Positions 18,474 through 26,561 of a stretch of 64,000 nt of DNA are shown here, one piece after another. Both the position numbers and the translations under genes were made by a program. How positions within the stretch are numbered: the first letter of the stretch is position 1; every line of letters starts with the position of its first letter. The stretch is taken from contig CAWEVM010000023.1 in the NCBI GenBank assembly GCA_963812505.1, positions 106,167-170,166 of the forward strand, in the 5' to 3' direction. This DNA is from JAMXLO01 sp963812505 (GTDB taxonomy: Bacteria > Pseudomonadota > Alphaproteobacteria > Acetobacterales > Acetobacteraceae). A model generated the notes under the pieces. That model worked only from the letters and a program-made list of their open reading frames with translations, was not told the origin of the DNA and searched no databases.

Positions 18474-18779
18474 CTAGATCGGCATCTTGATGATGTCCTG
18501 GTATGCCTGCACCACGCGGTCGCGAACCGCGGTCGCCGTCTGCAGCGTCAGTTCGGCACGCGACAGTGCCGTTACGACGTCGGTCAGGTTCCCGCCACCG
18601 TTCAGCGCCTCCATCGTCTTGGCATCGGCCGCATGAAAGCTGTCGACCGCTCCCTGCAACGCACGTTGCAGCGTGGCGCCGAAATCGCCGCCACTGCTGC
18701 CCTGCTCACCACGGTCCACGCGTCCATAGGCGTCGGCCGCCGCTGCGGGTGTAACGACAATCGTCGGGATGGTACTCAT
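18474..18779 (-). CDS. fliE: Flagellar hook-basal body protein FliE
   Basis: A 101-residue protein whose second half, 'DVVTALSRAELTLQTATAVRDRVVQAYQDI', is the conserved FliE helix that joins the MS ring to the rod. The N-terminal half is low in conservation, as usual. It overlaps flgC by 4 bases and is co-transcribed with the surrounding basal-body genes. Confidence 0.93.
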   Translation of the reverse strand: MSTIPTIVVTPAAAADAYGRVDRGEQGSSGGDFGATLQRALQGAVDSFHAADAKTMEALNGGGNLTDVVTALSRAELTLQTATAVRDRVVQAYQDIIKMPI

Positions 18780-19183
18780 TTGAGCAGACCGATCGTGCGC
18801 GTCAGCATGCTGCGCGAGGTCTGCATGACCGCGAGGTTGGCGTTGTACGAGCGTTCCGCCTCACGCATGTCCATCATTTCGGCCATGCTGTTGACATTCG
18901 GCAGCTTGACATAGCCAGCGGAGTTCGCGGCAGGATTGGAAGGATCGTAGTGCTGCGGGAACTCGGTGGCGTCACGACCGACCTTCTTGACGCGCACCGT
19001 GTCGGCGCCGAGTTGCTGATCGAGGCGGTTTTCGAACGTTATCGTCTTGCGACGGTACGGATCGGCGCCCGGCGTCGATCCGGTGCTGTCCTGATTGGCC
19101 AGATTCTCTGCGATCACACGCAGCCGCGTGGTCTGCGCATCCATGCCGCTTGCCGCGATGCCGAGTGCCTTGTCGAGATCCAT
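18776..19183 (-). CDS. flgC: Flagellar proximal rod protein FlgC
   Basis: A 135-residue full-length FlgC. It shows the N-terminal rod helix 'IAASGMDAQTTRLRVIAENLAN', the 'PNVNSMAEMMDMREAERSYNANLAVM' segment and the C-terminal helix 'SRSMLTRTIGLLK'. It is exported unfolded and polymerises into the proximal rod. It starts 14 bases after flgB and overlaps fliE by 4. Confidence 0.96.
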   Translation of the reverse strand: MDLDKALGIAASGMDAQTTRLRVIAENLANQDSTGSTPGADPYRRKTITFENRLDQQLGADTVRVKKVGRDATEFPQHYDPSNPAANSAGYVKLPNVNSMAEMMDMREAERSYNANLAVMQTSRSMLTRTIGLLK

Positions 19184-19197
19184 GCCGATCTCCTGCC

Positions 19198-19593
19198 CTA
19201 ACTCGATGAACGGCCCAGCGCCACGTTGAACATCCCGAGATATGCCTTGTAAATCGTGGTCACCAGTGCATGCGTGGTATCAGTCTCCGCCACCTTCATG
19301 AGCTGCTCATCCAGCGCGACGGCGTTGCCATCGGGTGATTGCGCCCGCGTGCGATCGACAACCTCATTGGGCGATGTCGCCGCGGCGGTGCCTGCCAGGT
19401 GATTGGGTTGTGTGCGAACCGGCGCCACGGAGTTTGCATCATCGAGTGTCGTGGCGAACGAGCGCAGGTCGTGAGGCTTGTATCCGGGAGTGTTGGCGTT
19501 GGCGATGTTCTGCGCGAGCACCGTCTGACGCTGGTCGGCCCACGCCAGCCGTCGCTCCGCCAGATCGAACAGGCCGATGGTCTTCGGGTCCAT
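19198..19593 (-). CDS. flgB: Flagellar proximal rod protein FlgB
   Basis: A 131-residue FlgB starting MDPKTIGLFDLAERRLAWADQRQ, then 'LAQNIANANTPGYKPHDL', the hallmark of flagellar rod proteins. It is the first gene of the minus-strand flagellar run. ATG 19593 matches the family start; the open frame upstream is unrelated. A divergent 110-base gap separates it from the plus-strand gene at 19703 and should hold the promoter of both runs. Confidence 0.93.
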   Translation of the reverse strand: MDPKTIGLFDLAERRLAWADQRQTVLAQNIANANTPGYKPHDLRSFATTLDDANSVAPVRTQPNHLAGTAAATSPNEVVDRTRAQSPDGNAVALDEQLMKVAETDTTHALVTTIYKAYLGMFNVALGRSSS

Positions 19594-19702
19594 CTGCGCA
19601 GTTTGCGCCACGGGACTGAACGCGCGGTTAAACCTGACCGAGACAGCGGAACGAGGCCGCAATAAAGGGTTCGGTAATCGCGCTGCGCTTTAATCGGCGC
19701 CG

Positions 19703-19975
19703 ATGCCCCACGACAACCCATACGATCCAATCGCTGCGGTGCGCGCGCTGGCCGAGGAACTGACGGGGACGGTCGGACTCGCCTGTGCCCTGGCGGAGTC
19801 CGGACGTGCGATAGACCTCACCGGCCTCGATCGCCGGATTGGTCTGTTGTGCGCCAAGGCGCTCGATCTGCCATCTGATGAAGGTCGCCGCGTGCGGCCG
19901 CGGTTGATCGCGCTGTCCGGCTCCATGGACGCGTTGTCACAAGTCTTGCTGGCGCATGCCGCGCCATCCGGCTGA
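19703..19975 (+). CDS. Small conserved-looking protein beside fliO
   Basis: A 90-residue, helix-rich, soluble protein (MPHDNPYDPIAAVRALAEEL...). I do not recognise a family. Its place between the divergent flgB promoter region and fliO, in the same direction as fliO and fliP, suggests a flagellar accessory role such as a local regulator or chaperone, but nothing in the sequence proves it. Confidence 0.6.
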   Translation: MPHDNPYDPIAAVRALAEELTGTVGLACALAESGRAIDLTGLDRRIGLLCAKALDLPSDEGRRVRPRLIALSGSMDALSQVLLAHAAPSG

Positions 19976-20011
19976 CCTGCAGCGTTCGTCCGCTCGGCAA
20001 AAGGCCGCGTC

Positions 20012-20293
20012 ATGGTCATGGGAACAATTGGAATAACCTCAGTCCTCACCGTCGTCGTCGCATTGGTCGCTGTGCTTGGGTTGATCTGGCTGGCCGGCCG
20101 GGCCGCGAGGTTTGGCGGCATGGCACGCCGCCCCGCCACCGGCGGATTGCTGTCGGTCCAGGACGTGCTGGCACTCGATGCGCGGCGGCGGCTCCATCTG
20201 ATCAAATGCGATGAGCGGCGCGTGCTGTTGCTTACGGGCGGAGCGCACGATGTCGTCGTCGGCTGGCTCGATCGCGAGCCGCCCCCGCCATGA
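20012..20293 (+). CDS. fliO: Flagellar biosynthesis protein FliO
   Basis: A 93-residue protein with one N-terminal membrane helix (about 8-28) and a basic cytosolic tail containing 'LALDARRRLHLIKCDERRVLLLTGG', the FliO domain pattern. FliO helps FliP fold and assemble in the export gate. Its stop overlaps the fliP start by 4 bases, the classical fliO-fliP coupling. Confidence 0.85.
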   Translation: MVMGTIGITSVLTVVVALVAVLGLIWLAGRAARFGGMARRPATGGLLSVQDVLALDARRRLHLIKCDERRVLLLTGGAHDVVVGWLDREPPPP

Positions 20294-20562
20294 TCCTGTC
20301 GCGCATCCTGGCCATCGCCTGCGCCCTCCTGCTGCCGGCTATGACGCAGGCGCAGTCGCTCAACATCGATCTCGGCAGCGCGGGCGGGGCGGGTGCCACC
20401 GGTCGATTGGTGCAGATCACGGCGCTGGTCACCGTGCTGTCGCTGGCACCAAGTCTGCTTGTGATGGTCACCGCCTTCACCCGTATCGTGATCGTGCTGT
20501 CGCTGCTGCGCAGCGCGCTGTCCACGCAAAGCACGCCGCCCAACATGGTAATAATCAGAACA
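20290..20562 (+). pseudogene. fliP: Flagellar export gate protein FliP, truncated by insertion
   Basis: The frame opens with a signal peptide (MILSRILAIACALLLPAMTQAQ) and the conserved 'LVQITALVTVLSLAPSLLVMVTAFTRIVIVLSLLR' stretch and 'STQSTPPNMVII'. In intact FliP the last motif runs straight into the second membrane helix ('LALFLT...'). Here it changes at about 20555-20562 into unrelated sequence (RTLDASQAPPQDD...) that stops at 20736. About 150 residues, including the three remaining helices, are missing and were not found elsewhere in the window. FliP is essential for flagellar export, so this strain should lack flagella unless the insert is removed. Confidence 0.9.
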
Positions 20563-20570
20563 CTTGACGC
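20548..20570. other. Left junction (attL candidate) of the element inserted in fliP
   Basis: Host fliP sequence ends near CCCAACATGGTAATAATC and foreign sequence starts within the following bases. A large serine recombinase gene begins about 210 bases to the right, the usual distance from an attachment site. The exact crossover dinucleotide cannot be set without the right junction or an uninterrupted fliP. Confidence 0.6.
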
Positions 20571-20770
20571 ATCACAGGCGCCACCCCAGGATGATGCTGA
20601 AACGCAGGAGTTTGTGCCGTTACCGGGACGACGGCTCGCACAACCGTCCGCGTTCCCGATGGCGCAGACGACTTGGTTGAGGCCGTCAGCTTTGACGTCG
20701 CAGAAAGCGATGAAACGGACCAGGGGACTGCGATGATGTTGCTGATGGCCCCGGAAATGGAAGAGCGACA

Positions 20771-22135
20771 ATGGCGAAGCGAGCAACGACGCCGGAGGGT
20801 CCATCGTTAACAGCAGTCCCGCTCGCGTTTAGCTACATCCGCTTTAGCTCACCAGGACAAAAGCTCGGTGACTCCCTGAGACGGCAGCTTGAGCGGACTG
20901 CTCATTACTGTGCGGCGCATGGGCTTAAATTGGATAAATCGCTGAGGGACGAAGGCTATTCCGCCTTTACCGGCACGCATCGAAAGCGTGGTGCATTGGG
21001 GCGTTTTATCAAACGGGTCGAAGCTGGCGAGATACCAACCGGTTCTGTCTTAATCGTTGAGGCATTCGACCGGTTATCACGTCAGACAGCACGGCACGCC
21101 TTCAATCAGTTTAGTGACCTGCTAGATGCAGGCATTGAGATAGTCACTCTGGTCGATGGCCGACGTTACACGGCGGAATCGGTTGACTCAAATGCTGGTG
21201 AGCTATTTACGTCGATCGGCATGATGCTAGGAGCACATACCGAGTCGAAGAACAAGGCCGACCGGTCTCGGCACAACTGGACACAACGACGTGGCACGAT
21301 CCGCACGATGGTCCCGGCTTGGATAATCAAGGATGAGGACAAACCCAGGCTTGACAAACCTAAGACGGAGATCATCCGCCGCATCTTCCGCGACATCCTG
21401 ACCAAGGGTACGGACCTGATCGCCAAGGAGTTGAATGATGAAGCCGTGTCGTTGCTTTGCACCCGAAAGCGACGACGTGACAAAGCGATATGGAATAGGA
21501 GCACGATACAGAAGCTCGTTCGTGGCCGACAGGTTCTTGGTTATCAAGAGGTCGCTCAGAAGGTTAACGGCGTACGCAAAGTCAACGGCGAGCTAAAGCT
21601 ATATCCGAACGCTGTCACCGAACAGCAATGGCAAGCCGCACAAGCCGCGATTGACGGACGAAAGGTCGGGCCGGGAACAGGTAGGAACGTCACTCGATTT
21701 ACAAACTTATACGGTAGCTTGGCGCGGTGCGGCGTGTGCGGCGACAGAATGAGAGTGGCACAAAGGGGTCGCACAAGGAAGTTCAGCTACATCGCCTGTT
21801 CTGCGTCCCTCCATCGCAAATGCACACACGCCAAGTACCACCGCCTGGACCACGTTGATGCCAACGTCTTCGCACTCTTAAGCAATCTGACGTGGCAGAA
21901 AGATGACGCAACCGGATAGGGCTGTGGGTATCATTGCGCAGTGGATCAATGGCAAACGCGATGCCAACAAGTTGCAACGCACGATTGAGCAATGGCGGAG
22001 GTATTCGCCGATGCGCCGCCTTCTATCCGCGCTAGCATGACTAAGCTGGTCAAGAGGCACACAGCGAAGGTGGCGAACATCACGCAGTTAGAACGCCAGA
22101 TCGCCGCGATGCAGCACGGCCGAGCCGTCCGATGA
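20771..22135 (+). pseudogene. Large serine recombinase, C-terminal coiled coil out of frame
   Basis: The first 382 codons (to 21919) encode a resolvase domain with the nucleophile region 'SYIRFSSPGQ', 'EAFDRLSRQ', a recombinase domain and a zinc ribbon with two Cys pairs ('CGVCGDRM' and a later 'CSASLHRKC'). Integrases of this type normally carry a further coiled coil. That part is visible after 21920 in two other frames ('IIAQWINGKRDANKLQ', then 'ITQLERQIAAMQHGR' ending at 22135), so at least two frameshifts separate it. ATG 20771 follows GGAAGAG. It is the best candidate for having inserted this DNA into fliP, but as it stands it is probably unable to catalyse regulated excision. Confidence 0.85.
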
Positions 22136-22488
22136 GCAACTATCGGCTCCCAGAGCCTTTCACAACGTCTGGGAGGGCTGTCCGGATCCGCAACTGACCG
22201 ACGCAGGGGCAAGATTGCGATGGCGTTACCGGCCTTGTTTCGCTGTTTGACTTTCAAGCCAGATGGTGTCGAGGCGACGGTCGCCGATGGTCGGAAGCTG
22301 AAGGTCGGCGAATGGGCTGGCTAGGTCGGCGGATTGATTGTTTCTAAGACGCCGACCGTTGGCTTGTTTGCCAAAGGTATCAGACCATCCGGTAGCCTTG
22401 CGCCGTTGCGTCGCAGAACCGAGGCGGAAATCGACGCAGCGGGCAGGCAGTCGAAGAAAGCATTGAACGCGTATTTGAAACAGAAACC

Positions 22489-22662
22489 ATAGCCACCCTC
22501 GGTGGCTTTACGCTAGTTACGGCAGAACTATATCAAGCCACTGTGCGTGGCTGTTGTGTGAAGTGGTGTTCCTTTACGACGTGGCCTTATCGTAGCCACC
22601 GAAGTGGCTAACCTCGAATCTCCTGAGCCTCTTCGAACTCATCATAGCCATAAAATGATGGC
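22489..22662. repeat. Cluster of four small palindromic hairpins (family A)
   Basis: Copies at 22489-22507 (ATAGCCACCCTCGGTGGCT), 22536-22552 (AGCCACTGTGCGTGGCT), 22593-22610 (TAGCCACCGAAGTGGCTA) and 22644-22662 share an AGCCAcc arm, a 2-5 base loop and a ggTGGCT arm. The loop and inner pair vary with compensating changes, which points to selection for a folded form. Confidence 0.8.
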
Positions 22663-23188
22663 TGGCCCCTTGAAGCGTATTCGGTTGTCAATGAGCGCAG
22701 GTCAAACGATCAGGGTGAGTGAGCGTGGCTAATGTCTGGTCGGCAACTCGCCTCGTCTTGGCGTCGTCAGGCCATGAGAGCGGTCGGCTCGCGATGTAGC
22801 ATCATCGACTAGCTCTCGCTCGTGTTTCAACAGAGTTCAAGCACGCAATTTCCGTTGTGGATTCGCTCGCCCGTGCTATCGCTTCGTCATCGCCGGCACG
22901 GCCTTGGGCGGTAATCCCAGGCCCTTTTGTCTCCTTCCCTCTGATGTGAGGGCGGGCGATCTACGATCGTTCGGCACTGATCGCAAGGGCAAATCAAATT
23001 CGCTTACCTAGCGAGACGAACAATGGGTTACGCGGGGGATCGGTCGTTTTTCCAAGCCGACCAGTGACGTGAAGACTCGCGGCGCATATCAGAGGCGCAC
23101 GTTGCCGTGTTGATTTCGGACTGGGCTGGCTATTTTTGCGGCGGAGTGGAAATGGAAAAGGCGGCTTGATTGCCGCCTCGCCTAATCG

Positions 23189-23305
23189 TAGCCGCCATCG
23201 GCGGCTCGGACATAATCCCATAGTGTGTCAAGTTATCATAGCCACCCGAGGGTAGCTCACGCTTAGCAGTAGTACCATCCCTTATCGTAGCCACCCTGCG
23301 TGGCT
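23189..23305. repeat. Second cluster of the same hairpins (three copies)
   Basis: Copies at 23189-23206 (TAGCCGCCATCGGCGGCT), 23239-23256 (TAGCCACCCGAGGGTAGC, imperfect) and 23288-23305 (TAGCCACCCTGCGTGGCT), two of them preceded by ATCG. In the first, the arm change CCACC to CCGCC is matched by GGTGG to GGCGG. Together with the upstream cluster there are seven copies in 0.8 kb. Confidence 0.8.
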
Positions 23306-23508
23306 GCGAACGCTTGTGCCATATAATCGCGCGGTGCTCAAGTGCCCATCGGCGCCGCCGCGTTATCAGGTAGCGTTCGACCTTTTCGACGGGAACCAGC
23401 GTAACACCATCCTTGCAGATACCTTCGATCTTCTTGTCGCCCAAGCAGATCAGCTACGGCATACAAGGGCAAACTTGTCGCCATCCCAGACTGCTTTTTC
23501 TGACCGAG

Positions 23509-23633
23509 CGTCTTCGGATGGTACGACTGCGCGTGCAAGCACCTTTCAGGATGGTACTACTGCCGCGCGCACGCGCCTTTCAGGATGCTACGACTGCTGC
23601 GCGCAAACGCCTTTCGGGATGGTACTACTGAAG
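23509..23633. repeat. 34-bp direct repeat, three full units and one partial
   Basis: Units start at 23509, 23543, 23577 and 23611 and share CTTTCAGGATGGTACTACTG, with a more variable GC-rich remainder. The core GGGATGGTACTACTG at 23616-23630 also occurs inverted at 23267-23281, next to the second hairpin cluster, so the two repeat families are physically linked. There are no spacers, so it is not a CRISPR array. Confidence 0.8.
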
Positions 23634-23863
23634 TCGAAGTCCGAGAACTTATAAGTGATACCTATAGATTCTTCAATTCAGCCATAGACAATGCTGCCCT
23701 CACGCGCGTATCCAGCCGACCCCGTGACAACCGGGAGGCTTCCGCTCAAATGACAACCACATCCGAGGAAGGAGCCGCTCGCATGACGCATCAACAACGA
23801 CAGAGCGGCGGCAACAGGCTTTCTGCCCCGCTGGAGTGAGATCGGAGGCAGAACAGGGCTGAC

Positions 23864-24160
23864 ATGGCACGCAAGAAAGATGACTGGCATCCGTTTTACG
23901 CGTCGGCGACGGTGATCGCCGCTCTCCAACGTGGGGGCATCAAGCCCGCGCATTGCTGGATTGCCAGTGCGTCCCTGACAGACGGTCGCCACTCTCCAGA
24001 GTGCAAAATCGTGGCGATTTGGGACGGCGACATGTCGGCGTTCAACCGGGCGGTCAGACGCGGTGACCGCACCGCTGTCACCATGATGTCGCACACCGGT
24101 CTGCGCGACCTACCCGATCTGGCAGCCTTGGCCCGCGAAGTCACGAAGGTGGCGCGCTGA
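23864..24160 (+). CDS. Hypothetical protein of the accessory element
   Basis: A 98-residue soluble protein (MARKKDDWHPFYASATVIAALQRGG...) with a balanced composition unlike a shadow frame. The middle 'CWIASASLTDGRHSPECKIVAIWDGD' looks like a beta sheet. I do not recognise it. It starts a run of closely spaced plus-strand genes; the next begins 1 base after its stop. Confidence 0.55.
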   Translation: MARKKDDWHPFYASATVIAALQRGGIKPAHCWIASASLTDGRHSPECKIVAIWDGDMSAFNRAVRRGDRTAVTMMSHTGLRDLPDLAALAREVTKVAR

Positions 24161-24161
24161 C

Positions 24162-24497
24162 ATGGCAAACTCATTCCGCCGCCGCCTTGTCCGGTCTGTG
24201 CTGCGGCCCGAGATGAAGGCCAAGTGGCCACTACATAAGAAGCGCAAGCCAATGCTCCAGAAGCGCAAGCCAATGCCTCCGACCGCTGAGGAAATCGCTA
24301 GGCGTGAGCGTCGCGCCGCCCGCATCCAGGAGTTGAGACGGGGCCGATGCGGACGGTGCCTTGGCCATTCGTCTCCAGTGACGATCCCGACAACCCGAGC
24401 CACTTACGAGTTCGCGGTGCCTTATCCGGCGCTGGGGCTGCCGTTCAGATACGGGGCGAATCGTCAACCCGACGATGGAGGTGGTCTCATTCTGTAA
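24162..24497 (+). CDS. Basic hypothetical protein, probably frameshifted
   Basis: A 111-residue very basic protein; the first 60 residues are Lys/Arg-rich with 'RRERRAARIQELRRG'. After about residue 65 the frame loses character. A different frame (24475-24651) continues with a convincing sequence, so the original gene probably spanned both. It directly follows the gene ending at 24160. Confidence 0.45.
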   Translation: MANSFRRRLVRSVLRPEMKAKWPLHKKRKPMLQKRKPMPPTAEEIARRERRAARIQELRRGRCGRCLGHSSPVTIPTTRATYEFAVPYPALGLPFRYGANRQPDDGGGLIL

Positions 24498-24651
24498 AGA
24501 GCGAGGCATCAGGCTCCCGCTGAGGTCCCGTTGGCATCCCGAAGGACGAACGACTGAGCGCGGTCGCGGTTTCAAAGTGGACATCCTGGTGTTCGATACC
24601 GTCGAGGACCAGACCACCGTCGCCCAAGCGTTCCCTGGCCGGCTGTTCTGA
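24475..24651 (+). CDS. Small open frame, likely the C-terminal part of the preceding gene
   Basis: 58 codons from ATG 24475: 'MEVVSFCKERGIRLPL', 'RWHPEGRTTERGRGFKVDIL' and an acidic tail ending FPGRLF. Composition is protein-like, and it ends 2 bases before the integrase remnant. It either is a separate small protein or the displaced end of the gene starting at 24162. No family recognised. Confidence 0.4.
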   Translation: MEVVSFCKERGIRLPLRSRWHPEGRTTERGRGFKVDILVFDTVEDQTTVAQAFPGRLF

Positions 24652-24653
24652 CC

Positions 24654-24920
24654 ATGCCCCTTTCCATCAAACAGATCGACAAGCTGCTCCGCGACGGCAA
24701 GGCGGGCACGTTTCCCCGTACCCATATTCATGATGAACACGGCAAGTATCTCTCCCGTGACCTCAACTCTGGTTGCAAGGCATCACCATCGGTGTCCAGC
24801 GCCGCTGGATGGGGTTGGGGCCGCGTCCGTCCGTCTCGCTGGCCGATGCACGCGAACCCGGCAAGGAGGCGCGTAGCCTCGCTATAGACGGCATCGTATC
24901 AACACGACGCCCCCACTCGC
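24654..24920 (+). pseudogene. Remnant of a P4-type tyrosine integrase (DUF4102 N-terminus)
   Basis: The start MPLSIKQIDKLLRDGKAG lies in one frame and 'RRWMGLGPRPSVSLADARE' followed by 'KEARSLAIDGI' in another. The second piece is the hallmark of the arm-binding domain of P4-like phage integrases (consensus MGLGxYPxVSLAxAR). The catalytic domain is absent. It shows that a second, tyrosine-recombinase-based element once contributed to this region. Confidence 0.75.
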
Positions 24921-25364
24921 ACGGCAAATCTCATAGGCACTTGGCGGTTCACCATGTCGGCGATCGCTGCCCCGGCATTTTCCTGTCGGAATCGTGATCG
25001 ACCCTCTTTGTGATTTCTAGCCAAACCAAAACCATTTAGAAAGTGTCCTTTAAGATTTGAGACCCGCACGATTTGCAAACTCTCCATAGCCGAGCTTCAT
25101 CTTTGGTAACTCCCTTAATAACCGTATATTTGTTTGGAAAGTCTCTATTTGAGATCGCCGATTCTTCGGAGTTTGCCGCTTGGCGAGTGCGCCGCGTGCC
25201 GCTATCCACTTAGGCCCATCGACATACAGTGCATAGGGTGCCAGCCATATTCCGCACAGTCCCTACGCCCGTTGCTAGATAGCGCTGGGTCTCGCACCCC
25301 TCGGCGTTATCCGCGCTGCCTTCGGTGGCGCGAATGGGGCGGTGCGCGTGGGACGTTTAAATCA
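24921..25364. other. Gap with no clear gene
   Basis: The stretch between the integrase remnant and the gene at 25365 has stops in all plausible frames and a locally AT-rich patch around 25000-25150. It probably holds the promoter of the 25365-28222 gene run. Confidence 0.4.
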
Positions 25365-26126
25365 ATGAATGACACAAAGCGGCTGGCAAAGATTGTCGGT
25401 TATGACGGTGGCGACTCCGAGGACGTTCTGCTCAACGCGCTGAAACAGGCGGTCGACATCGAGATCGCCGACAACTGGGACCGAATTCGCAAAAAAGATA
25501 TGTACATCGGTTCCATTGTCGGAACCATCATCGCGCGTGGGTACATCAAGAAGTCGCGGCTCGGGTTCGCCGGCTACATGGTGACCTTCGTCGGCAAAGC
25601 CGAGACGTACTGCCGCCAATGCCTCGCGTGCTGGCGGAAGCGCAGAGATTTTGACACCGTGCGCCAGTGGCTAGCAAACAACACGTTCAAGCCGGCAAAG
25701 GCGAGCGGCCCCATCCTGTTTTTGGATAGCCACAAGGCGTGGCTGAACCCCAACGCAAGACAGAAGAAGCAAAAGAAGCTGTCGGCGAAGGAGTGGCGTC
25801 AGCTAGCGCAATTCTATCGCAACTCGCTCGACCAAGTTGGTGACGAGCATGTCAAGCTCGCAGAGGATGCCGACAGGGAGCCGCGCGTCTGGAACCAGAT
25901 CGTATTGGAGCGCGCCAAAATTGAGGCGGAGTTTTCCGAGACCGCAGGTGACTCAGAATTCCCGGTCACAGCGACACGCCCTGAAGGGGTTGATGACGAG
26001 CAGGGCGCCGCGCAAGAAGCCGTTGGCGCCGTTCTGTTGGAGGAACACGCCGATTCTGATGATGCGGTTCAGCCGCAGGATCCCTTCCGGAAAGCAAACA
26101 GTACCAAGGTGTGGATTTCACCGTAG
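25365..26126 (+). CDS. Hypothetical protein, first gene of an accessory cluster
   Basis: A 253-residue soluble protein from ATG 25365 (MNDTKRLAKIVGYDGGDSEDV). The longer open frame upstream has Cys/Arg-rich noise and is excluded. The middle is basic and helical ('RQKKQKKLSAKEWRQLAQFYRNSL') and the C-terminus is acidic. No family is recognised; a DNA-binding or replication accessory role is only a guess from its place on a mobile element. The stop overlaps the next start by 16 bases. Confidence 0.6.
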   Translation: MNDTKRLAKIVGYDGGDSEDVLLNALKQAVDIEIADNWDRIRKKDMYIGSIVGTIIARGYIKKSRLGFAGYMVTFVGKAETYCRQCLACWRKRRDFDTVRQWLANNTFKPAKASGPILFLDSHKAWLNPNARQKKQKKLSAKEWRQLAQFYRNSLDQVGDEHVKLAEDADREPRVWNQIVLERAKIEAEFSETAGDSEFPVTATRPEGVDDEQGAAQEAVGAVLLEEHADSDDAVQPQDPFRKANSTKVWISP

Positions 26127-26533
26127 TAGGCAAAATCCATATTCCGCCGCGTCACCCACAGCGACCGCTGAAGCCAGTGCTACGTTTGCCACACTGCGTT
26201 GTGCGGGAACCGGATATCGCTGGTGACTCCATCATTATCCAGTCTGACACCCGACCCGATCCGGCGAGGATTGTGTTGTCGCCGACAGCGGTTGCCGGGG
26301 ACGAGCGCGATGAAATCGAGCGGCTGAACGGGTTGCCAGCAAATTGGGCGCGCAAATCAGCCCTGAAAGATGCCCGGTGCCGCAACATCCGAGCGTTCTT
26401 CTACCGCGAGTGGGGCGCGCGACTGACGCCCGCTGAACTGAAGACCGCGCTCAAGCTTCCCAGGAAGGTGTGGTCGGACGCCGGGACTGTCGCCGACGTG
26501 CTGGCGCAGATCGACGCACTCATGGCGGCATAG
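26111..26533 (+). CDS. Hypothetical protein
   Basis: A 140-residue protein with a beta-rich first half and a helical second half ending 'VWSDAGTVADVLAQIDALMAA'. The phrase 'KDARCRNIRAFFYREWGARLTPAELKTALKLPRKVW' resembles a small DNA-interaction helix set, but I do not recognise the family. It overlaps the preceding gene by 16 bases, which supports co-translation. Confidence 0.55.
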   Translation: MDFTVVGKIHIPPRHPQRPLKPVLRLPHCVVREPDIAGDSIIIQSDTRPDPARIVLSPTAVAGDERDEIERLNGLPANWARKSALKDARCRNIRAFFYREWGARLTPAELKTALKLPRKVWSDAGTVADVLAQIDALMAA

Positions 26534-26561
26534 ACACCGCGACCCATAGCAGCAACAGGAG

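Larger units (their letters stand above)
22136..23863. other. 1.7 kb without an intact gene, carrying two short repeat families
   Basis: Only remnants of reading frames are visible, such as one from ATG 22219 interrupted by a TAG at 22322. The stretch is dominated by small hairpins of the TAGCCACC/GGTGGCTA type and by a 34-bp direct repeat. It lies between the recombinase and the first cargo genes. Nothing matches a tRNA or a known RNA gene. Confidence 0.6.

Noticed and set aside
19690..20529. 279-codon minus frame opposite fliO and fliP
   Set aside because: It is a shadow of fliO, fliP and the 19703 gene.
23130..23444. 104-codon minus frame containing repeated 'VATIR' peptides
   Set aside because: The peptides only reflect the hairpin repeats being read through; there is no supporting ribosome-binding site or domain.
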